Shown here one piece after another: positions 7,306 through 8,629 of a DNA stretch of 8,629 nucleotides (position 1 is the stretch's first letter; each line of letters begins with the position of its first letter). This stretch comes from Gelidibacter sp039916245 (GTDB lineage: Bacteria; Bacteroidota; Bacteroidia; Flavobacteriales; Flavobacteriaceae). Both the position numbers and the translations under genes were made by a program. Where the stretch lies: the NCBI RefSeq assembly GCF_039916245.1, contig NZ_JBDSLS010000093.1, positions 1 through 8,629 of the forward strand, given 5' to 3'. The notes beneath the pieces were generated by a model. It searched no databases and was not told where the DNA came from. It saw only the letters and a program-made list of their open reading frames with translations.

Positions 7306-8629
7306 ATGACTCCATTACATCATAAAATGAGAATCCTGTATTTGCTGTTTTGCTTTGCAACAACTATTGGATGGAGTCAAAATATCAATCTTAAAGTTAT
7401 TGGAAATGCGAAGGAAGGTTATTATGTCGCTATTTATAATGGAGAGCAATTGTTGCTTCAAAATACCGAAGAGTTTAAACTCAAAGTGGCCAATTTAGAT
7501 TTAAGTGAAACCACTGAACTTAATAAATGGAAAGGTTCAGAATGGACAGGTAACGATTCAATCGTAAAACTATCAAGAGCGACGTATTTGGCAGATTTCG
7601 ATTTGGATGTATCAATTACGGTGACTTATGAAATCGTCAATTCAAATATTGTAAAAAAGAGCATTGATTTATTTCAGTCGGGCATGCCCTTGCTCTATTA
7701 TATTTTGGAGGAAAACTTTAAACCTGCAGAAACACCTTCTCAATATGTCACTTTTGAGTATACCGATTTTCCTGGCGGATTTGCGCATGAAATGTTTCCT
7801 TCCGCGGGATTCGTTACTCCAAATAACCAATTGGTCGGTATTTTAATGGATGCCGGTTATAAAAATCACTACACACGGTCCACACGCCGACGATTTAATG
7901 GCCATGGCGGCGGATTTGTAGGCATGCGGAAATTACCCGATCCTGAATTAGTTTCTGTGGCAACCTTAGATGAACGCTCACATGGCAATCATTATATCCA
8001 ACAGCGGTTTGGAGAAATGTACAATTTGGATGCTGGCAAAGAAGTGAAATTAAAGATTGATGGGAAACTCGATAAAGTTGGAAGCGCTGCGATTAAAACC
8101 AATAAAACCGATGTCATAACGCTCAATGGTAAGTCGTCAGGGCGGTCCGGTTTTGAAGTTATCGTGCCTTTTAAAGATCAAAAAATCTATACGGTTTCTT
8201 TCCTATCAAAAGGAAACTCCCCAATCGCACTAAAACTATTCAGAATAAAAAACGGAAAAAAAAAGGTCGAATTAGAGCACGGCATTAAATATATTGACCA
8301 ATTTCCGATCAAAGAAAATGAATACACACTATTTAAAGGAAGCATCTTAGTGCCTTATATCGAAAATGATAGTGTCTCGATGTTTATCGGTACTCAGTCC
8401 GAAAAAGAGGTTAACGTCCAAATTAAAGATTTACAAATAGTAGAAAACATCCCGCAAAAAGAACCTTATAATAGGATGAAAATGGGCGAAATAAGTACCA
8501 AAACCAGTTATGTGTTTGTGGAGCCTTGGACCAATCATCATGATTTTGTGGTTTCGTCACAATCGCGACTTGCCGAAGGAAAAGGGTTTAGAGGCTCTTT
8601 AATTGAAAAAATGTTATATGCAAATTCCA
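7306..8629 (+). CDS. Large secreted protein of unnamed family, N-terminal 441 residues (3' end outside the window)
   Basis: The frame runs open from ATG 7306 to the window edge, starting 10 bases after the preceding stop. A signal peptide ends near residue 25 (CFATTIGWSQ); with no cysteine following it, this looks like an ordinary Sec signal. ATG 7327 (residue 8) is an equally possible start. Residues about 26-220 look like a beta-rich domain similar in style to the super-sandwich domain preceding the catalytic barrel in several glycosidases and phosphorylases: VTYEIVNSNIVKKSIDLF, FAHEMFPSAGFVTPNNQLVGILMDAGYKNHYTR, then RRRFNGHGGGF. Residues about 280-380 resemble a jelly-roll carbohydrate-binding module (GFEVIVPFKDQKIYTVSFLSKG to VNVQIKDLQIVE). 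From about 400 (YVFVEPWTNHHDF) a new domain begins and is cut off. A large glycan-active enzyme is likely by context and layout, but no family can be named. Confidence 0.75.
   Translation, partial: MTPLHHKMRILYLLFCFATTIGWSQNINLKVIGNAKEGYYVAIYNGEQLLLQNTEEFKLKVANLDLSETTELNKWKGSEWTGNDSIVKLSRATYLADFDLDVSITVTYEIVNSNIVKKSIDLFQSGMPLLYYILEENFKPAETPSQYVTFEYTDFPGGFAHEMFPSAGFVTPNNQLVGILMDAGYKNHYTRSTRRRFNGHGGGFVGMRKLPDPELVSVATLDERSHGNHYIQQRFGEMYNLDAGKEVKLKIDGKLDKVGSAAIKTNKTDVITLNGKSSGRSGFEVIVPFKDQKIYTVSFLSKGNSPIALKLFRIKNGKKKVELEHGIKYIDQFPIKENEYTLFKGSILVPYIENDSVSMFIGTQSEKEVNVQIKDLQIVENIPQKEPYNRMKMGEISTKTSYVFVEPWTNHHDFVVSSQSRLAEGKGFRGSLIEKMLYANS

Noticed and set aside
7664..7846. 60-codon + strand frame within the last gene
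   Set aside because: It is out of frame with the continuous 441-codon reading from 7306, which has a signal peptide and coherent protein character.
8256..8264. Run of nine A that could cause slippage or mark a frameshift
   Set aside because: The frame reads through it without a stop and the protein stays coherent on both sides (IKNGKKKVELEHG), so there is no sign of a break or programmed shift.

Overview
The window looks like part of a polysaccharide utilization locus (PUL) from a Bacteroidota bacterium, most likely a flavobacterium. The grounds are a SusC/SusD pair, AT-rich DNA with A-rich start regions and no clear Shine-Dalgarno sequences, and Bacteroidota-style signal peptides. All genes are on the + strand and the window cuts through genes at both ends.

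Layout: (1) 1-1578, the C-terminal half of a SusC-like TonB-dependent outer-membrane transporter. (2) 1596-3083, its SusD-like surface glycan-binding lipoprotein partner. (3) 3084-3194, an intergenic stretch filled by two abutting hairpins, the second followed by a T-rich run like an intrinsic terminator. (4) 3195-4244, a cytoplasmic GH130 enzyme whose motifs favour a beta-mannoside phosphorylase. (5) 4247-5560, an MFS permease. (6) 5553-7295, a 580-residue exported probable lipoprotein of a family I cannot name, which looks like an alpha/alpha-barrel glycan-active enzyme. (7) 7306 to the window end, the first 441 residues of a large secreted protein, also unnamed, with beta-sandwich-like N-terminal domains. 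Genes 4 to 7 are separated by 10 bases or fewer, or overlap, so they read as one transcription unit.

Proposed working model (inference): SusC/SusD brings an oligosaccharide across the outer membrane. The two unnamed exported proteins trim it outside the cytoplasm, the MFS permease carries a small mannose-containing product across the inner membrane, and the GH130 enzyme splits it by phosphorolysis. The substrate cannot be fixed from the sequence. GH130 points to a beta-mannoside, such as a mannan fragment, Man-Glc, or the Man-GlcNAc core of N-glycans. No recognised endo-acting glycanase, sulfatase, regulator, RNA gene, mobile element or CRISPR array is seen. The two unnamed exported proteins are the best candidates for something undescribed.
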